From Amycolatopsis regifaucium (GTDB lineage Bacteria > Actinomycetota > Actinomycetes > Mycobacteriales > Pseudonocardiaceae), in NCBI RefSeq assembly GCF_001613935.1, contig NZ_LQCI01000034.1, positions 659,031 through 723,030 of the forward strand: a stretch of DNA of 64,000 nucleotides. Reading direction: 5' to 3'. The position numbers were made by a program, and so were the translations under genes. The notes under the pieces are model-generated. The model had not been told where the DNA came from. It saw only the letters and a list, made by a program, of their open reading frames with translations, and ran no database searches. Below, piece after piece: positions 43,052 through 51,611 of the stretch; the first letter of the stretch is position 1, and each line of letters begins with the position of its first letter.

Positions 43052-44596
43052 CTACTCGGCCTGAAGCAGGAAGACGTCCACGCTGAGGTTCGACCACCGG
43101 CCGGCCACGGCGTAGACGCGATCGTCGGCCCAGAGATACCGGAAGAACCCCGGGATCGGCCCGGTGTCGTCCTGGTCGGAGTTCCTGATCTGTGCCTCCA
43201 GGAAAGGGGTCACCTTCCCGTCCGTGACCGCGATCTTGACCGTCCGCTGCGGTCCGGTGTTGTGGATCGGCCCGACCTGGGCGAGGAGCTGGCCGTCCAC
43301 GATCTTGATCGGCGCCTGGATCGTGCCCTCTGGAACCGAGGCCGTCCATTTGCGCTGCCCGGTGTTCAGGTCCACCGCGACGAGCTTGTTCACCTCTCCG
43401 CCGATCGTCCTGGTCGGCGTGTAGAACGTGTCGCCTTCCACGATGATGGCGCTCGTCTGGTGCTGGGTCCCCGAGGCGAGGCTCCCGAAGCCCTGCGGCG
43501 AGGTGCCGTCGAGCTCGTCCTCGCTCTTGGGTTTGCCGCCGTCGATCTTCGACTTGAGCTTCATGTTGTCGTCGAAGAGGAAGTACGTGCCTTGCTCGGT
43601 GTTCGAGCCGTAGGCCAGCACGGGCTTCACCGAGAGGAGACCGATCCCGGAGATCGAGTAGCCGGAGTGGGGCACGCTGTCCTCCAGTTCGACGTTCCCG
43701 GTCGCCGGGTCGATCTGGAGCGCGGTGACCGAGAAGTCGCCGGTGAGGCAACTCGCCACGACGATGGCCTTGCCGTCCCTCGGCATCATGTCGTGTCCGG
43801 CGCAGGTGTCCTCTCCGTCGGCTTTGCGGGAGAAGGTCTTCGTCCACTTGATCGCGCCGGTGGCCAGGTCGAGCGCCGCGTAGCCCTGGTCCGCGGTGAC
43901 GAACACGACGTCGCCCATGATCTGCGTGACGACGGCCTCCACCGAGACCACCCGGTCCTGCATCTTCTGCGGGACGACCATCGGCACCTGCCAGCCGAGC
44001 TTCCCGTCCTTCAGATCGAGGATGGTGGCGTTGTCGCAGCTCCCGTCCTCCTTGCCGACCTTCGCCTTGCCGAAGGCGAGGACGATCTTGCCGCCGACGG
44101 GCTCGACTCCGGTGCCGCAGAAGATCTTGCCGTCCGGTGCCTTCGTCAGCCAGCGCTGCTTGCCGTTCACCCTGGTGAACGCGGCCACGTACCGGTCACG
44201 GACGACGACGAGGTCATCGTCGTGCAGCCAGGTCGTGATGCCGTGCTTGTACTCCGGGACGTCCTGCTTCGCCCCCGACAGTTCCCATTTGACCTTCGGT
44301 GACCCGCCGGGAGAGCCGGGATTCGCGGAGGGCTGAGCGGCCTGATCCTGCTTCGGGTCCCCGCCGCTCAGCGCGATCGGGAGCACGACGGCCGCGGCGA
44401 CGACCACCACGACCAGCGGTATGAGCCAGAAGAGGAACTTCTTGCCCTTGGGCGGTGGTGGTCCCTGCCTTGGGGGGCCGTACTGCTGCTGAGGGTAGGG
44501 CTGCGGCTGTTGCCATCCCGGAGGCGGTTGCCCGTGCGGTTGCCAGGGTTGCTGCGGCGGCCATGGCCCGTTGCCGGGTGGAGTAGGTCTGGTCAT
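43052..44596 (-). CDS. Membrane-anchored PQQ-type beta-propeller protein, paralogue 1
   Basis: A 514-residue protein. The N-terminus is about 50 residues of proline/glutamine repeats (QPPPGWQQPQPYPQQQYGPP), then one membrane helix after a KGKK segment (FLFWLIPLVVVVVAAAVVLP), then an eight-bladed PQQ-like beta-propeller outside the cell. Blade motifs are visible as W-rich repeats, for example VAVDLNTGQRKWTASVP and YAALDLATGAIKWTKTF. It is a tandem paralogue of the next gene upstream. The propeller may bind cell wall or polysaccharide, or scaffold other proteins. The active-site residues of PQQ dehydrogenases are not expected in this type. Function unknown. Confidence 0.8.
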   Translation of the reverse strand: MTRPTPPGNGPWPPQQPWQPHGQPPPGWQQPQPYPQQQYGPPRQGPPPPKGKKFLFWLIPLVVVVVAAAVVLPIALSGGDPKQDQAAQPSANPGSPGGSPKVKWELSGAKQDVPEYKHGITTWLHDDDLVVVRDRYVAAFTRVNGKQRWLTKAPDGKIFCGTGVEPVGGKIVLAFGKAKVGKEDGSCDNATILDLKDGKLGWQVPMVVPQKMQDRVVSVEAVVTQIMGDVVFVTADQGYAALDLATGAIKWTKTFSRKADGEDTCAGHDMMPRDGKAIVVASCLTGDFSVTALQIDPATGNVELEDSVPHSGYSISGIGLLSVKPVLAYGSNTEQGTYFLFDDNMKLKSKIDGGKPKSEDELDGTSPQGFGSLASGTQHQTSAIIVEGDTFYTPTRTIGGEVNKLVAVDLNTGQRKWTASVPEGTIQAPIKIVDGQLLAQVGPIHNTGPQRTVKIAVTDGKVTPFLEAQIRNSDQDDTGPIPGFFRYLWADDRVYAVAGRWSNLSVDVFLLQAE

Positions 44597-44642
44597 CGGT
44601 GTTCCCCAGTTGTTCGGTGATGATCGCGGAAAACAGCCCGCG

Positions 44643-46136
44643 CTACGGTTCGACGGTGTAGATGTCCAGGCTGTACTTCGGAAAACGACCGGAAACGGCG
44701 TAGACGCGGCCGTCCGCCCAGAGATAGCGGTAAAGGCCGGAGATCGGTCCGTTCTTGTCGTTGTCGGCGTTCTCGATCTGCGCCTCGACCAACGGTGTCA
44801 CCGCCCCGTCCGCGACGGCGATCTTGACCACTCGCTGCGGTCCGTCCCGCTCGACGGGCGCGACCTCGGTGATCACCTGGCCGTCCTCGATCGCGAGCGG
44901 GGCCATCACCGTGCCCGCCGGGACCTTGGCCGACCACTTGCGCCGCCCGGTGTTCAGCTCCACGGCGACCAGTGCGTTCACCGTGCCCGCCTGGGGCATC
45001 GTGATGGTGTAGAGCACTTCTTCGGCGACCAGGGCCGGGCTGACCTCATGCTCGGTGCCGGACGCGTCACTGTCGAAGCCCTGACCATCCGTGCCGTTGA
45101 GACCGTCCGGGGTGAAGGGGTCGCCGCCGTCGATCTTCGACTTGAGCTTCAGGTCGTCCTCGAAGAGGAAGTACGTGCCCGCGTCGGTGGTCTTGCCATA
45201 GACCAGCAGGGGTTTCACCGAGAGGACGCCGACGTCGCCGAGCGAAGAGCTCTCCTTCGGCAGGTGTTCCTGCCCCTCGATGTTCCCGGTCGACGCGTCG
45301 ACCCGCAGCATGCTGAGGCCGTACTCCCCGGTGAGGCAAGTCATCACGACGACGATCTTGCCGTCCCTCGGCACGGCGTCCTGCCCGGCGCACGTCGGGC
45401 TGTCGGCCTGGTCGGGTTCGCGCATGTGGGTCTTCGCCCACTTTTTCGCTCCGGTGGCCAGGTCGAGTGCGCCCATACCCTCCCCTTGCGTGGCGAAGAC
45501 GACGTCGCCGACGATCTGCAGGATCGCGGACTTGGGCGGGCGGTCGCCTTGCAGCTTCTGAGGTACTTCGAGTGGTTGCTGCCAGCCGAGCTTCCCGTCC
45601 TTCAGGTCGAGGACGGCCGCGTGGTCGCAGGTCTTCTCCTCGCCGTAGGCGAAGGCGATCCTCCCGTCGACAGGTTCCACGGAGGCCCCGCACGCCCGCT
45701 TCCCGCCTGGAACCTCGGTGAGCCAGCGCTGTTTGCCGTCCGCCCTGGCGAACGCGGCGACGTACTTGTCCCGCACGACGACGAGAGTGTCCGCGTACAG
45801 CCAGGTCGTGATGCCTTGCTTGTACTCGGGAACGTCGCCCTCCAGTCCGGACAGCCGCCATTTCACCTTCTGGGCGACCGGGGCCGGACTGCTCGGCTGC
45901 TGCTGCCGGGCGGCCTGGTCGCGGGGCGGGTCGCCGCCGGTCAGCGCGATCGGGAGCACGACGGCCGCGGCGACGACCACCACGACGAGCGGAATCAGCC
46001 AGAAGAGGAACTTCTTGGACTTCCCGGGCGGAGGAGGTGGCGGCGTCCGGTGTGGTGGCGGATAGCCGTAGCCCTGCGGCGGCCAGGGTTGTTGCCGTCC
46101 CTGCCATTGCCCGCCGGGATGGTTCGGTGTGGTCAT
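44643..46136 (-). CDS. Membrane-anchored PQQ-type beta-propeller protein, paralogue 2
   Basis: A 497-residue homologue of the downstream gene with the same plan: proline-rich N-terminus, membrane helix after GKSKK (FLFWLIPLVVVVVAAAVVLP) and beta-propeller. The membrane helix is identical in the two copies, and the C-termini share RYLWADGRVYAVSGR / RYLWADDRVYAVAGR. ATG 46136 begins MTTPNHPGGQWQGRQQ. It is read leftwards and separated from paralogue 1 by 46 bp, so the pair likely forms an operon. The duplicated pair points to partial specialisation. It is divergent from a small membrane protein gene. Confidence 0.8.
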   Translation of the reverse strand: MTTPNHPGGQWQGRQQPWPPQGYGYPPPHRTPPPPPPGKSKKFLFWLIPLVVVVVAAAVVLPIALTGGDPPRDQAARQQQPSSPAPVAQKVKWRLSGLEGDVPEYKQGITTWLYADTLVVVRDKYVAAFARADGKQRWLTEVPGGKRACGASVEPVDGRIAFAYGEEKTCDHAAVLDLKDGKLGWQQPLEVPQKLQGDRPPKSAILQIVGDVVFATQGEGMGALDLATGAKKWAKTHMREPDQADSPTCAGQDAVPRDGKIVVVMTCLTGEYGLSMLRVDASTGNIEGQEHLPKESSSLGDVGVLSVKPLLVYGKTTDAGTYFLFEDDLKLKSKIDGGDPFTPDGLNGTDGQGFDSDASGTEHEVSPALVAEEVLYTITMPQAGTVNALVAVELNTGRRKWSAKVPAGTVMAPLAIEDGQVITEVAPVERDGPQRVVKIAVADGAVTPLVEAQIENADNDKNGPISGLYRYLWADGRVYAVSGRFPKYSLDIYTVEP

Positions 46137-46224
46137 CGCGAAATCCCCAGTGATCGTGTCGATTCGCGCATAAGCTACCCGGCCGGAAACGCTCTGGCCT
46201 GCGGAACCACGTAGGCTGCCCGGC

Positions 46225-46776
46225 GTGAGCGACAGCACAGCCGGCGAAACGGACGACGAGCGCCGCAAGCGGGGGAGGGCACCCGACCCGCTCCTGCCCG
46301 GGCAGAAGCCACCGGTGATCACCGTGCCGACGCCGGTCGTCATCTCCTTCTGGCTCTGGATCGCCGCGGGCGTCGTGCTGGTGGCCGGTCAGATCGCCCT
46401 GCTGGTGTTGAAGCAGGAATTGACCGACGGGATCATCAAGCAGATCACCGCCAACCCGGTCCCCGGCCAGCCGGTAGACCCGGCGCAGATCGCCTCCGGG
46501 GTGAACACCTTGCTGTGGATGCTGCTCGGCGGGGCCGTCACCTTCGCCGTCCTGTTCGCGTTGTTCGCCTACAAGGCTCGCGAGGGAACGCGTTCGGCCA
46601 GGACGGTGCTGACCGTGGGCGCCGTCTTCCTGGTGCTGGTGGAGCTGTTCGTGCTGCGCGGCACGCTCAACGTGTTCCTGCTGGTGGCCACGCTGCTGAC
46701 CGCGATCGCGCTGATCCTGATGTACCTGCCCAGCGTCGGCGACTTCTTCCCGAAGGTCGGGCGCGAGCTGCCATGA
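46225..46776 (+). CDS. Membrane protein of unknown function, four helices
   Basis: A 183-residue protein from GTG 46225. A charged N-terminus of about 30 residues (GETDDERRKRGRAPDPLLPG) is followed by four hydrophobic segments (VVISFWLWIAAGVVLVAGQIALL; TLLWMLLGGAVTFAVLFALF; TVLTVGAVFLVLVELFVL; LLVATLLTAIALILMYLP). No family is recognised. It overlaps the next gene by 4 bp (ATGA) and with it and the following gene forms a three-gene run. It is 88 bp from the divergent propeller gene. Confidence 0.75.
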   Translation: MSDSTAGETDDERRKRGRAPDPLLPGQKPPVITVPTPVVISFWLWIAAGVVLVAGQIALLVLKQELTDGIIKQITANPVPGQPVDPAQIASGVNTLLWMLLGGAVTFAVLFALFAYKAREGTRSARTVLTVGAVFLVLVELFVLRGTLNVFLLVATLLTAIALILMYLPSVGDFFPKVGRELP

Positions 46777-47228
46777 CGTCCGAGCCGTCCCTCTACGGCG
46801 AACCCGGCGTCGGCTGGACGGCGTTGCTCTGGGCACCGCTGTTCGCCCTCGCCGGGCTGCTCGCCGAGCTGGCGACCGGCGGACCGGTGCACTGGCCGGC
46901 CTGGCTCCTGGTCGCGGCGGGGCTGGTGCTGATCACCGTGCCGTGGGTGTACGCGCGCCGCCGGTACCTCTCGCTCGAAGTCACCGCCGACGGCTATCGG
47001 CAGGGGCGGGAAACCCTGGCGGCGGCCCGGATCGCCGAGGTACTCGAAGACGAGGAAGCCCCCGTCGGGTCACGGGTCCTCGGCGGTGGCTGGACGATCC
47101 CCAAGAAGCACGGCGAGGTCCCGCTGAAGCTCGACGACGGCGTCTTCGTCCGCGCCTGGGCCAAGGATCCCGGCGCCCTTCGCGAGGCTCTCGAGGATTT
47201 GGTGCGTGCTCGCACCACAGAGTCATGA
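46773..47228 (+). CDS. Small membrane protein with C-terminal soluble domain
   Basis: A 151-residue protein whose ATG 46773 overlaps the upstream gene. Two N-terminal membrane helices (ALLWAPLFALAGLLAELA; PAWLLVAAGLVLITVPWVYA) lead to a soluble part beginning RRRYLSLEVTADGYRQG, with strands and the final helix DPGALREALEDLVRAR. The layout, two helices followed by a PH-like or DUF3093-like domain, is common in actinobacteria, but I cannot assign it firmly. It shares the cluster with two other membrane proteins of unknown function. Confidence 0.7.
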   Translation: MTSEPSLYGEPGVGWTALLWAPLFALAGLLAELATGGPVHWPAWLLVAAGLVLITVPWVYARRRYLSLEVTADGYRQGRETLAAARIAEVLEDEEAPVGSRVLGGGWTIPKKHGEVPLKLDDGVFVRAWAKDPGALREALEDLVRARTTES

Positions 47229-47241
47229 GAAGCTGCTCACT

Positions 47242-47592
47242 GTGATCGATCTTCCCCAGCCGACCGGGGCCGACTTGTGGCCGCCGGAGGACGACCGCCC
47301 GGCGGCCCGGCTGCACAAACCCCTGCGCGCTCTGGTGGGGGTCGCCGAGCTGATTCTCGCCGCGCTCGCGGTCTGGGGTGCTTTCGCCTGCTGGAAGGCC
47401 GGTGTCGTCCCGGTCCTGATCAGCTACGGCGAAACGACGACGCTCGAATCGCAGCGGTACTTCGGCGGCCCGCTCGCCGGGGCCATCGGGCTGGGCGTGC
47501 TGGCCGCGATCCTGGTGGTGGACGCGATCCGCCAGTTCCTGCTGGCGATGAAGACGCGGCATCGCGCGCCCAAGGACTCGAAGGTCAGTTGA
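47242..47592 (+). CDS. Small membrane protein, two helices
   Basis: A 116-residue protein; GTG 47242 gives MIDLPQPTGADLWPP, whereas the longer start at GTG 47206 would overlap the previous gene by 23 bp. Two hydrophobic helices are visible (LVGVAELILAALAVWGAFACW; LAGAIGLGVLAAILVVDAI) with a short extracellular loop (GETTTLESQRYFGG) between them, and a basic tail. Its end overlaps the end of the convergent tspO gene by 8 bp. Unknown function. Confidence 0.72.
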   Translation: MIDLPQPTGADLWPPEDDRPAARLHKPLRALVGVAELILAALAVWGAFACWKAGVVPVLISYGETTTLESQRYFGGPLAGAIGLGVLAAILVVDAIRQFLLAMKTRHRAPKDSKVS

Positions 47593-48076
47593 GCCAGACG
47601 ACCGCGGCGTTGACCGCGGTCGAGAACAGCAGCCACAGCAGATACGGCACGAGCAGCCAGGCCGCGAGCTTCGACCGGCGCGCGAACTCCATCATCGTGA
47701 TGGGCACGACGAAGTCCAGGACGACGACGTCGGCCAGTGCCAGGACGTGGGCCCCACCGGCGAAGAACAGCGGCGTCCACAGCAGGGTCAGCAGCAGGCA
47801 GACGCCGTAGAAGGCGAAGCCGCGCGTCTCGCCGTCGGTCCGCCAGTAGCACCAGCCCGCGAAGGCGACCAAGAGCAGCAGGGCCGACCACATCGGGCCG
47901 TACAGCCAGCCCGGCGGCGCCCACGATGGACGGGCCAGCACGTTGTTCAGCTCGGACCGGGTGGCCACGGCCAGCGCGGCCACCACCCCCACGATCGCCG
48001 ACATGGCGATGAATCCGGCCAGTGCTTGCCAGCGCAGGCGACGGTGGTGGGTCGGCGGTGGCGGCACCGTGGACAC
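47585..48076 (-). CDS. tspO: TspO/MBR (peripheral benzodiazepine receptor-like) protein
   Basis: A 163-residue membrane protein with five helices from GTG 48076. The family motif is present: LNNVLARPSWAPPGWLYGPMWSALL (conserved PxWxPP...vW) and later LLWTPLFFAGGAH. TspO binds porphyrins and cholesterol-like ligands in the membrane. It ends 8 bp inside the convergent membrane protein gene and is divergent from hemL across 121 bp, so a role in porphyrin handling next to haem genes is attractive but unproven. The 5' end carries a proline-rich stretch (PPPPTHHRRLRW). Confidence 0.88.
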   Translation of the reverse strand: MSTVPPPPTHHRRLRWQALAGFIAMSAIVGVVAALAVATRSELNNVLARPSWAPPGWLYGPMWSALLLLVAFAGWCYWRTDGETRGFAFYGVCLLLTLLWTPLFFAGGAHVLALADVVVLDFVVPITMMEFARRSKLAAWLLVPYLLWLLFSTAVNAAVVWLN

Positions 48077-48197
48077 GTGGATTCCTCCGCGAGGGTTTCG
48101 GCGGGAGTGGTTCCCACCCTAGTGGGGCCGGTCACCCCGCGCCCGTATCCGCGAGACTCGGCGGCGGGTGTCCCCGGGGATTTGCGAGACTGGGGAG

Positions 48198-49502
48198 GTG
48201 ACTACCGGAGTCGATCAGTCCAAGGCATGGTTCGAACGAGCGAAGGCCGTGGTCCCGGGCGGGGTGAACTCCCCGGTGCGGGCCTTCAACTCCGTCGGCG
48301 GGACCCCGAGGTTCATGGTCCGCGGCGAGGGGCCGTATCTGTGGGACGCCGACGACAACCGCTACGTCGACCTGGTCTCTTCTTGGGGGCCGATGATCCT
48401 CGGGCACGCGCATCCGGCCGTCGTTTCCGCCGCGCGCGAAGCCGCCGTCCACGGACTGTCGTTCGGCACGCCGACCCTCGGTGAGGTCGAACTGGCCGAG
48501 GAGATCATCGCGCGCGTCGCGCCGGTGGAACAGGTCCGCCTGGTCAACTCCGGCACCGAGGCGACGATGAGCGCTATCCGGCTGGCCAGGGGGTTCACCG
48601 GCCGGGCGAAGATCATCAAGTTCGCGGGCTGCTACCACGGCCACGTCGACGCGCTGCTCGCCGAAGCGGGCTCCGGCGTCGCGACGTTGGGCCTCCCGAC
48701 CTCACCCGGCGTCACCGGTGCGCAGGCGGCCGACACGATCGTCCTGCCCTACAACGACCTCGACGCGGTCCGTAAGTCCTTTGCGGACAATCCGGACTCG
48801 ATCGCCGCGATCATCACCGAAGCCGCCGCGGGCAACATGGGTGCCGTCGCCCCGGTCGAAGGCTTCAACGCCGGGCTCAAGGAGATCGCGCACGAGCACG
48901 GCGCGCTGCTGATCATGGACGAGGTGATGACCGGGTTCCGCGTCTCGAAGGCGGGCTGGTTCGGCCTCGAAGGTGTCGCCGGTGACCTGTACACCTTCGG
49001 CAAGGTGATGTCCGGCGGGCTGCCCGCCGCGGCCTTCGGCGGCCGCGCCGACGTGATGGCGAAGCTGGCGCCGGGCGGGCCCGTGTACCAGGCGGGGACG
49101 CTCTCGGGGAACCCCGTGGCCGTCGCCGCCGGGCTCGCGACGCTGCGCGCGGCGGACGACGCCGTGTACGCGGCCCTCGACACCAACGCGAAGCGGCTCG
49201 GCGACCTGTTCGACCGGTCGCTGACCGAAGCCGGTGTCACGCACACCGTGCAGTACGCGGGCAACCTGGTCAGCGTGTTCTTCAGCGACAGCCCGGTGAC
49301 GAACTACCCGGGCGCGCAGGCCTCGGAGACCTGGCGGTTCCCGGCGTTCTTCCACGCACTGCTGGACAACGGCGTGTACGCGCCGCCGAGCGCGTATGAG
49401 GCGTGGTTCGTCAACGCCGCCATGGGTGACGCCGAGTTCGAAATCATCGAGTCCGCGCTTCGCGTGGCCGCTCGTGCCGCGGCCGAGGCGGTCCAGGCGT
49501 GA
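48198..49502 (+). CDS. hemL: Glutamate-1-semialdehyde 2,1-aminomutase
   Basis: A 434-residue PLP-dependent enzyme converting glutamate-1-semialdehyde to 5-aminolevulinate, the second step of the C5 pathway begun by HemA. GTG 48198 gives [16 protein letters not shown]; an in-frame GTG at 48168 would add 10 residues of unlikely sequence. GGGGAGG directly abuts the chosen GTG, so a leaderless start is possible. Seen: [40 protein letters not shown] with the PLP lysine in FGKVMSGG, and [19 protein letters not shown]. Normal length. It overlaps the next gene by 4 bp. Confidence 0.95.
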   Translation: MTTGVDQSKAWFERAKAVVPGGVNSPVRAFNSVGGTPRFMVRGEGPYLWDADDNRYVDLVSSWGPMILGHAHPAVVSAAREAAVHGLSFGTPTLGEVELAEEIIARVAPVEQVRLVNSGTEATMSAIRLARGFTGRAKIIKFAGCYHGHVDALLAEAGSGVATLGLPTSPGVTGAQAADTIVLPYNDLDAVRKSFADNPDSIAAIITEAAAGNMGAVAPVEGFNAGLKEIAHEHGALLIMDEVMTGFRVSKAGWFGLEGVAGDLYTFGKVMSGGLPAAAFGGRADVMAKLAPGGPVYQAGTLSGNPVAVAAGLATLRAADDAVYAALDTNAKRLGDLFDRSLTEAGVTHTVQYAGNLVSVFFSDSPVTNYPGAQASETWRFPAFFHALLDNGVYAPPSAYEAWFVNAAMGDAEFEIIESALRVAARAAAEAVQA

Positions 49503-50131
49503 GCGAGACGACGATCGTGCACCTGCTCCGCCACGGTGAGGTGCACAACCCGGACAAGATCCTCTACGGCCGTCTGGCCGGCTTCAAGCTCTCCGACCGC
49601 GGTCAGCGCCAGGCGCTGACCGTCGCCGAAGCCGTCGCGACACACGACATCACCTACGTCGTCGCTTCGCCGCTTCAGCGCGCCCAGGAGACCGCGGCGC
49701 CGATCGCCGCCGCGCACCGGCTCGACGTCGACACCGACGAGCGGCTCATCGAGGCGGACAACCAGTTCGAGGGTGAACGGGTCGCCGTCGGCGACGGGGC
49801 GCTGCGCCGGCCGAAGCACTGGCCGAAGCTGGTCAACCCGTTCCGGCCGTCGTGGGGCGAGCCGTACGTCGAGATCGCGCACCGCATGCTGGGCGCGGTC
49901 CACCGCGCGCGGCGGGCGGCCGAGGGACACGAGGCGCTGTGCGTCTCGCACCAGCTGCCGATCTGGACCGTACGGCGGTTCCTGGAGGCGAAGCGGCTCT
50001 GGCACGACCCGCGCAGCCGTCAGTGCTCGCTCGCGTCGCTGACCAGCCTGGTCTTCGAAGGTGAAGAGCTCGTGCGGATCGTCTACAGCGAGCCCGCCGG
50101 CACGACCGACCCGAAGGTGACCGGCGCATGA
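49499..50131 (+). CDS. Histidine phosphatase superfamily protein
   Basis: A 210-residue member of the branch 1 histidine phosphatases. The catalytic RHG is in [18 protein letters not shown], with the second arginine in [15 protein letters not shown] and a glutamate at [12 protein letters not shown], and the second histidine in [14 protein letters not shown]. It corresponds to Rv0525 and is coupled to hemL by a 4-bp overlap and to the TlpA-like gene by another. Substrate unknown; the conserved place in haem and cytochrome gene clusters suggests a link to haem metabolism or its intermediates. Confidence 0.87.
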   Translation: MSETTIVHLLRHGEVHNPDKILYGRLAGFKLSDRGQRQALTVAEAVATHDITYVVASPLQRAQETAAPIAAAHRLDVDTDERLIEADNQFEGERVAVGDGALRRPKHWPKLVNPFRPSWGEPYVEIAHRMLGAVHRARRAAEGHEALCVSHQLPIWTVRRFLEAKRLWHDPRSRQCSLASLTSLVFEGEELVRIVYSEPAGTTDPKVTGA

Positions 50132-50709
50132 AGCGGCTCGTGGCGGCCGTCGTCGGGCTGGCGCTCGTCGTCACGGGCTGCACCACCGGCAAGGACGCCG
50201 TCGTCACCGGCGGCTCGTTCAACTTCGTTTCGCCGGGCGGGAAGGTCGACATCACCTACGACGTCGCCGACCGCCAGCAGTCGCCGACCCTGTCCGGCGA
50301 CGACCTGATGAACGAGGGCAAGCAGCTCTCGATCGCCGACTTTCCCGGCAAAGTCGTCGTGCTGAACCTGTGGGGCCAGTGGTGCGGGCCGTGCCGCGTC
50401 GAGGCGCCCGAGATGCAGAAGGTCTACGACCAGACCAAGGCGTCCGGTGTCCAGGTCGTCGGCATCGACCTGCGGGACAACGACCGCGCGCCGGCGCAGG
50501 ACTTCGTCCGGGACCGGAAGTTGACGTACCCGTCGATCTACGACCCGTCCGGGCGGACGTTGCTGCAACTCTCCGGCTATCCGCGCAACATCATCCCGTC
50601 GACGATCGTGCTGGACAAACAGCACCGCGTCGCGGCGGTCTTCCTGCGGGACCTGCTGGCCTCGGACCTGCTCCCGGTCGTTCAGCGCTTGGTCGCCGAA
50701 CCGCGCTGA
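50128..50709 (+). CDS. TlpA/ResA-like thiol-disulfide reductase, lipoprotein
   Basis: A 193-residue exported thioredoxin-fold protein. The signal peptide [20 protein letters not shown] has a lipobox (VTGC). The redox site is CGPC in LWGQWCGPCRVEAPEM (Cys86 and Cys89), with cis-proline region NIIPSTIVLD. It is expected to keep the haem-binding CxxCH cysteines of apocytochrome c reduced outside the cell, receiving electrons from CcdA encoded nearby. The position matches Rv0526. It overlaps the phosphatase gene by 4 bp. No odd features. Confidence 0.92.
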   Translation: MKRLVAAVVGLALVVTGCTTGKDAVVTGGSFNFVSPGGKVDITYDVADRQQSPTLSGDDLMNEGKQLSIADFPGKVVVLNLWGQWCGPCRVEAPEMQKVYDQTKASGVQVVGIDLRDNDRAPAQDFVRDRKLTYPSIYDPSGRTLLQLSGYPRNIIPSTIVLDKQHRVAAVFLRDLLASDLLPVVQRLVAEPR

Positions 50710-50776
50710 TCTGTCGGGTGGGCGGGCTATCCTCCTCATCTCGGCCGCGCAGCGGCTCTGAACTGGGGAGAAGGAA

Positions 50777-51445
50777 ATGACGACTGCTTCAGACGCGCCC
50801 AGATCCGGGCCGCAGGACGCCGAAGCGATGATCGCCGAGGCCAAAAAGGCCTTCGGGGTGATGGTCGGCTCGCTCGTGGTGATCTGGGCAGTCCAGATCT
50901 TCAACGCGCTGGACGGCTACGGGGTGTTCGAAACCGGAGCACGGGCGCGGGACGTCAGCACGCTGCCCGCCATCCTCTGGGCACCGTTCGTCCACACCGG
51001 TTGGGACCACATCGAGGCCAATTCGGGCCCGCTGTTCATCTTCGGCTTCCTCGCCGCGTATCGCGGGGTGAAGAAATTCCTGGGTGTCACACTGCTGATC
51101 GCCATCACGAGTGGCCTCGGTGCCTGGTTCCTGTCGCCTTCCGGCCTGATCGGTTTCGGCGCGAGCGGGCTGGTGATGGGCTTCTTCGGGTACGTGCTCG
51201 TGCGCGGGATCTTCGACCGGCACAAGCTCGACATCGTCATCGGCCTGGTGATGGCGCTGTGCTTCGCCTACCAGTTCGCCGGCCTGTTCCCACAGAACGA
51301 GCTGGTGAGCTGGCAGGCGCACCTCTTCGGCTTCCTCGGTGGCCTGATCGGCGGCTGGGTGTTCCGGGACCGCCGTCCCAAGCCCGAGGTCGCCGCACCC
51401 GCGTTCCCGACCATCCCCCTGACCCCGCCCGACTCTCCCAAGTAG
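50777..51445 (+). CDS. Rhomboid family intramembrane serine protease
   Basis: A 222-residue membrane protein with about six helices. The catalytic serine lies in FGASGLVMGFFGYVL (GxSG motif) and the catalytic histidine in WQAHLFGFLGGLIGGW. The start is ATG 50777 after GGGGAGAAGG. Rhomboids cleave membrane protein helices near their outer end. It lies between the TlpA-like gene and ccdA, which are usually neighbours in mycobacteria, so it is an insertion in the cytochrome c maturation cluster. A family B hairpin begins directly after its stop. Natural substrate unknown. Confidence 0.88.
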   Translation: MTTASDAPRSGPQDAEAMIAEAKKAFGVMVGSLVVIWAVQIFNALDGYGVFETGARARDVSTLPAILWAPFVHTGWDHIEANSGPLFIFGFLAAYRGVKKFLGVTLLIAITSGLGAWFLSPSGLIGFGASGLVMGFFGYVLVRGIFDRHKLDIVIGLVMALCFAYQFAGLFPQNELVSWQAHLFGFLGGLIGGWVFRDRRPKPEVAAPAFPTIPLTPPDSPK

Positions 51446-51510
51446 CGCATTTCGTCCTCTGAATGCGGTAGTCGCCCCAAGCAAGGACCGCATTCAGAGG
51501 ACGAAACGCG
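51446..51510. repeat. Family B dispersed hairpin repeat, copy 5
   Basis: The arms CGCATTTCGTCCTCTGAATG and CATTCAGAGGACGAAACGCG begin at the base after the rhomboid TAG. The centre GTCGCCCCAAGCAAGGACC contains no clear inner palindrome. The next start codon, of ccdA, is 101 bp further on. The element probably separates the rhomboid gene from the ccdA-resB-ccsB transcript. Confidence 0.9.
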
Positions 51511-51611
51511 GGGGAGGGGGACGGGACCAACGTCCTGACCGGGTGCGACGTAGGTCCCGTTGAGGGCGCCCCGGCGCTTTCACCTCGACCACACTGCCTA
51601 CGCTCCTTTGC

